In this document: positions 5,745 through 7,370 of the stretch, piece by piece | Layout: each line of letters begins with the position of its first letter | Numbering within the stretch: the stretch's first letter is position 1 | Assembly (NCBI GenBank): GCA_024763405.1 | Contig: JANTFQ010000113.1 | Location: 1-7,370, forward strand | Direction of reading: 5' to 3' | DNA from: Calditrichaceae bacterium | GTDB lineage: Bacteria; Calditrichota; Calditrichia; Calditrichales; Calditrichaceae | Length of the DNA stretch: 7,370 bases | Translations under genes and position numbers: made by a program | Notes under the pieces: generated by a model | The model's database searches: none | Told to the model about the DNA's origin: nothing | Seen by the model: only the letters and a program-made list of their open reading frames with translations

Positions 5745-7159
5745 GTTGGGTGCAATACAAAGAAACGACCAAGTAAATAAGGAATAAATATGATAGGAAC
5801 TGACAAAATAGAGAAAGTAAAAAAAGTCTGGGATGAATATATAAATTCCGACCAAGTGGTTTTAGATACAAAAGGGAATGAACTTCCAAACATCGATGAA
5901 TTAAGAATTGAAGCTATCGAAAGTCTGAAAGAGATTATTCAACAGTTTCAAAAAGGAGACCTATCTCTCGGCGAATTTAAAACAAGTATAGACAGTTTTA
6001 ATAAACGAAATAATTTATGGGGATTTACTGCAATTAAAGGGCAATTCTTTTTTAATCAATTAACTAAAAATTTAGATGACGCTGGAATTGAAAAAGTTAA
6101 AGAAATGCTTAAAGAAACAATCTCAGAACCTAAGGACATTAAAAACGCTTTAACTAAAATTGAAAAACTAGAAAAGTATTGTCAAAATCTGTACCTAAAA
6201 GCCAAAGACAAAAGACTTGTTCCTAATCCAAAGTCAGTTGGATATTTCCTATCATATTTTTGGCAAGTTGCTGATAATGAAAAGTGGCCGATATATTATA
6301 CTGCATCAATTCAAGCACTTGAAGAAATTGGATTATGGAAAGAAAATCCTATTCAAAAAGATAATTATGAGCAATTTTATACACTAAATGAAGAAATTAA
6401 AACTATATTAAGTGATTATTCAAAAAAGAAAATATCTAATTGGGATGTTGAACATTCTTTTTGGCATTTAAGGGGAAATCCAAACAAAAAAACAGAAAAT
6501 AAAAAAATAAAACCTTCAAAAGTAAAAGGACAAGAAAAAAAGAAAGAAGAAGAGAAAAACTTGATTGTTAGTGCAAGCTTTGATTTGTCTGATTATATAA
6601 TTCCCAAAGTATCAAAACTTGTAGAATTAGGTAACTCAACCGATAAATCTGCAACTCAAAAAGGATACGAATTTGAAAAAATAGTTGCAGAAGTGTTCGA
6701 ACAACTTGATTTCGAAGTTGAAACTTTGGGGCAAGGTACGGGAAGAAATCCTGATGCAATTATAAAATTTAGAGAAGAAAACACAGCATTTTTAGTTGAT
6801 GCAAAAGCTTATAATAGTGGTTATTCTTTGGGGACTGACGATAGAGCAATTAGAGAATATATTAATCATTATAGTCCTAAGCTACAAAAAAGTGGATATA
6901 AGAAAATAGGATTTATTATTGTGAGCAATGAATTTAAAACAAATTTTGACAACTTCATTAATGAAATAACCTGGAACACAGATATTAAAAGATTTATTCT
7001 TCTAACATCAGAAGCACTTCTCTATTTACTGGCTTTCAAAACCAAAAATAAATTGAATTTAACAACTATTATTGAAAGTATTATCGGTTTTGGAAATCCT
7101 GTAACAGCTAAAAACATTATAGACGAATTTGATGACGTATAAAAAGCACTGCACCCAAC
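5745..7159 (+). mobile_element. Candidate integron-cassette-like unit carrying the nuclease gene
   Basis: GTTGGGTGCA (5745-5754) and TGCACCCAAC (7150-7159) are a perfect 10-bp inverted pair enclosing the AT-rich gene. GTTGGGT fits the integron core GTTRRRY and ACCCAAC fits RYYYAAC, in the order a cassette shows: core, short leader, ORF, then the start of its attC. The ORF begins 35 bp after the left core and stops 7 bp before the right repeat. Against the idea, no complete attC fold was found on either side and no integrase is present. Equally possible is a small element of another kind or a chance pair. No target-site duplication is seen flanking the repeats. Confidence 0.35.
5790..7142 (+). 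CDS. FokI-like PD-(D/E)XK endonuclease, putative defence protein
   Basis: A 450-residue soluble protein with no signal or membrane segment. The C-terminal part (about 290-430) carries a PD-(D/E)XK nuclease core: E294/E296 in KGYEFEK, P321-D322 in GRNPDAII and D337-A-K339 in FLVDAKAYNSGYSL. From memory this matches the FokI cleavage domain (PDGAI, then VDTKAYSGGYNL, catalytic D450, D467 and K469). The similarity continues through IGFIIVSNEFKTNF against FokI's FLFVSGHFKGNY, so DNA cleavage is strongly expected. The N-terminal part (1-228) does not resemble FokI's recognition domain. It contains NKRNNLWGFTAIKGQFFFNQ (71-90) and SVGYFLSYFWQV (149-160), segments I recall from McrB-like and other defence proteins. 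A Lys/Glu-rich linker (about 231-257) joins the two. Start ATG 5790 has a good AAGGAA (5779-5784). No methyltransferase partner is visible, so it may be modification-dependent or otherwise self-limiting. The gene is far more AT-rich than its neighbours. Confidence 0.8.
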   Translation: MIGTDKIEKVKKVWDEYINSDQVVLDTKGNELPNIDELRIEAIESLKEIIQQFQKGDLSLGEFKTSIDSFNKRNNLWGFTAIKGQFFFNQLTKNLDDAGIEKVKEMLKETISEPKDIKNALTKIEKLEKYCQNLYLKAKDKRLVPNPKSVGYFLSYFWQVADNEKWPIYYTASIQALEEIGLWKENPIQKDNYEQFYTLNEEIKTILSDYSKKKISNWDVEHSFWHLRGNPNKKTENKKIKPSKVKGQEKKKEEEKNLIVSASFDLSDYIIPKVSKLVELGNSTDKSATQKGYEFEKIVAEVFEQLDFEVETLGQGTGRNPDAIIKFREENTAFLVDAKAYNSGYSLGTDDRAIREYINHYSPKLQKSGYKKIGFIIVSNEFKTNFDNFINEITWNTDIKRFILLTSEALLYLLAFKTKNKLNLTTIIESIIGFGNPVTAKNIIDEFDDV

Positions 7160-7370
7160 AAAAAATATAGTGCATTTGGCAGATGGAACTAATAATGAAG
7201 ATGATAGCAATAAATAAACATAGTAGTATATTTAAAATTTTGAGCGTTGAAATGCCAAACGCACCATATTTAAATCATTAGGGGAAATAATTTGGTTTAG
7301 CAAAAGCGCTTATAACAATGTAATAGCCCTTCAATAAAATTTATGGTTTCGTAGTGTTGAGTATTTAAAT
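7143..7370. other. AT-rich non-coding tail with imperfect inverted repeat
   Basis: No credible gene lies here. GTGCATTTGGCA (7170-7181) and TGCCAAACGCAC (7253-7264) are inverted arms with one mismatch, 95 bp end to end. GCGTT (7244-7248) and AACGC (7258-7262) form a smaller hairpin at the right arm. GTTGAGT at 7356-7362 fits the integron core GTTRRRY, but it is about 200 bp from the ACCCAAC core and the intervening DNA does not fold as a typical attC. The segment continues beyond the window. Confidence 0.4.

Noticed and set aside
5683..5751. A full attC from the AAC at 5687-5689 to GTTGGGT at 5745-5751
   Set aside because: The length (69 bp) is suitable, but apart from AAC/GTT the arms do not pair and the inner L-box regions are not complementary.
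5735..7169. Terminal inverted repeats of a transposon with target-site duplication
   Set aside because: The bases outside the two 10-bp repeats (TATTGGGAC and AAAAAATAT) do not match, and there is no transposase.
7183..7281. A 32-residue ORF after the nuclease gene
   Set aside because: It is very short, lacks a ribosome binding site, overlaps both the inverted repeat arms and the AT-rich non-coding region, and resembles nothing I know.
7153..7362. A full attC from ACCCAAC to GTTGAGT near the window end
   Set aside because: About 210 bp is longer than usual and the sequences next to the two cores are not complementary.

Overview
The window reads as a bacterial chromosome segment with moderate GC: about 47% in a sample of dnaJ (28 of 60 bases at 4681-4740). 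A BatA-type aerotolerance protein, a compact FtsEX pair and a ComEA-like helix-hairpin-helix protein beside grpE-dnaJ suggest a Gram-negative member of the FCB group. A Calditrichota-like organism is my best guess, but there is no rRNA or phylogenetic marker here to prove it.

Layout. Positions 1-407 (minus strand) hold the N-terminal 135 codons of a BatA-like protein with a von Willebrand factor A domain; it runs off the window. A 360-bp non-coding stretch (408-767) follows. It holds a 7-bp hairpin and an 84-bp tandem repeat present 2.25 times, each unit headed by the same perfect palindrome. Next come a class I SAM-dependent methyltransferase (768-1526) and ftsE-ftsX (1581-3088, coupled by a GTGA overlap). 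A strong sigma70-like promoter at 3171-3199 then precedes grpE (3299-3865), dnaJ (3874-5034) and a membrane-anchored ComEA-like protein (5049-5549). GrpE and DnaJ are the nucleotide-exchange factor and J-domain partner of DnaK, which lies outside the window. FtsE and FtsX form the ATPase and membrane parts of the complex that controls septal peptidoglycan hydrolysis.

After the ComEA-like gene there is a palindrome-rich junction (5550-5789), and base composition drops sharply (15 G/C of 60 at 6061-6120). The last gene (5790-7142, 450 aa) is the accessory content. Its C-terminal third carries a PD-(D/E)XK nuclease signature that closely resembles, from memory, the cleavage domain of the restriction enzyme FokI. 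It is joined through a lysine/glutamate-rich linker to a different N-terminal region. No cognate DNA methyltransferase is visible. The gene lies between perfect 10-bp inverted repeats, GTTGGGTGCA (5745-5754) and TGCACCCAAC (7150-7159). These match the GTTRRRY and RYYYAAC core sites of integron cassettes in sequence, orientation and spacing from the ORF, but a complete attC could not be folded. The best reading is a horizontally acquired, probably anti-phage, single-gene nuclease inserted beside housekeeping genes. The final 228 bases are AT-rich and non-coding.
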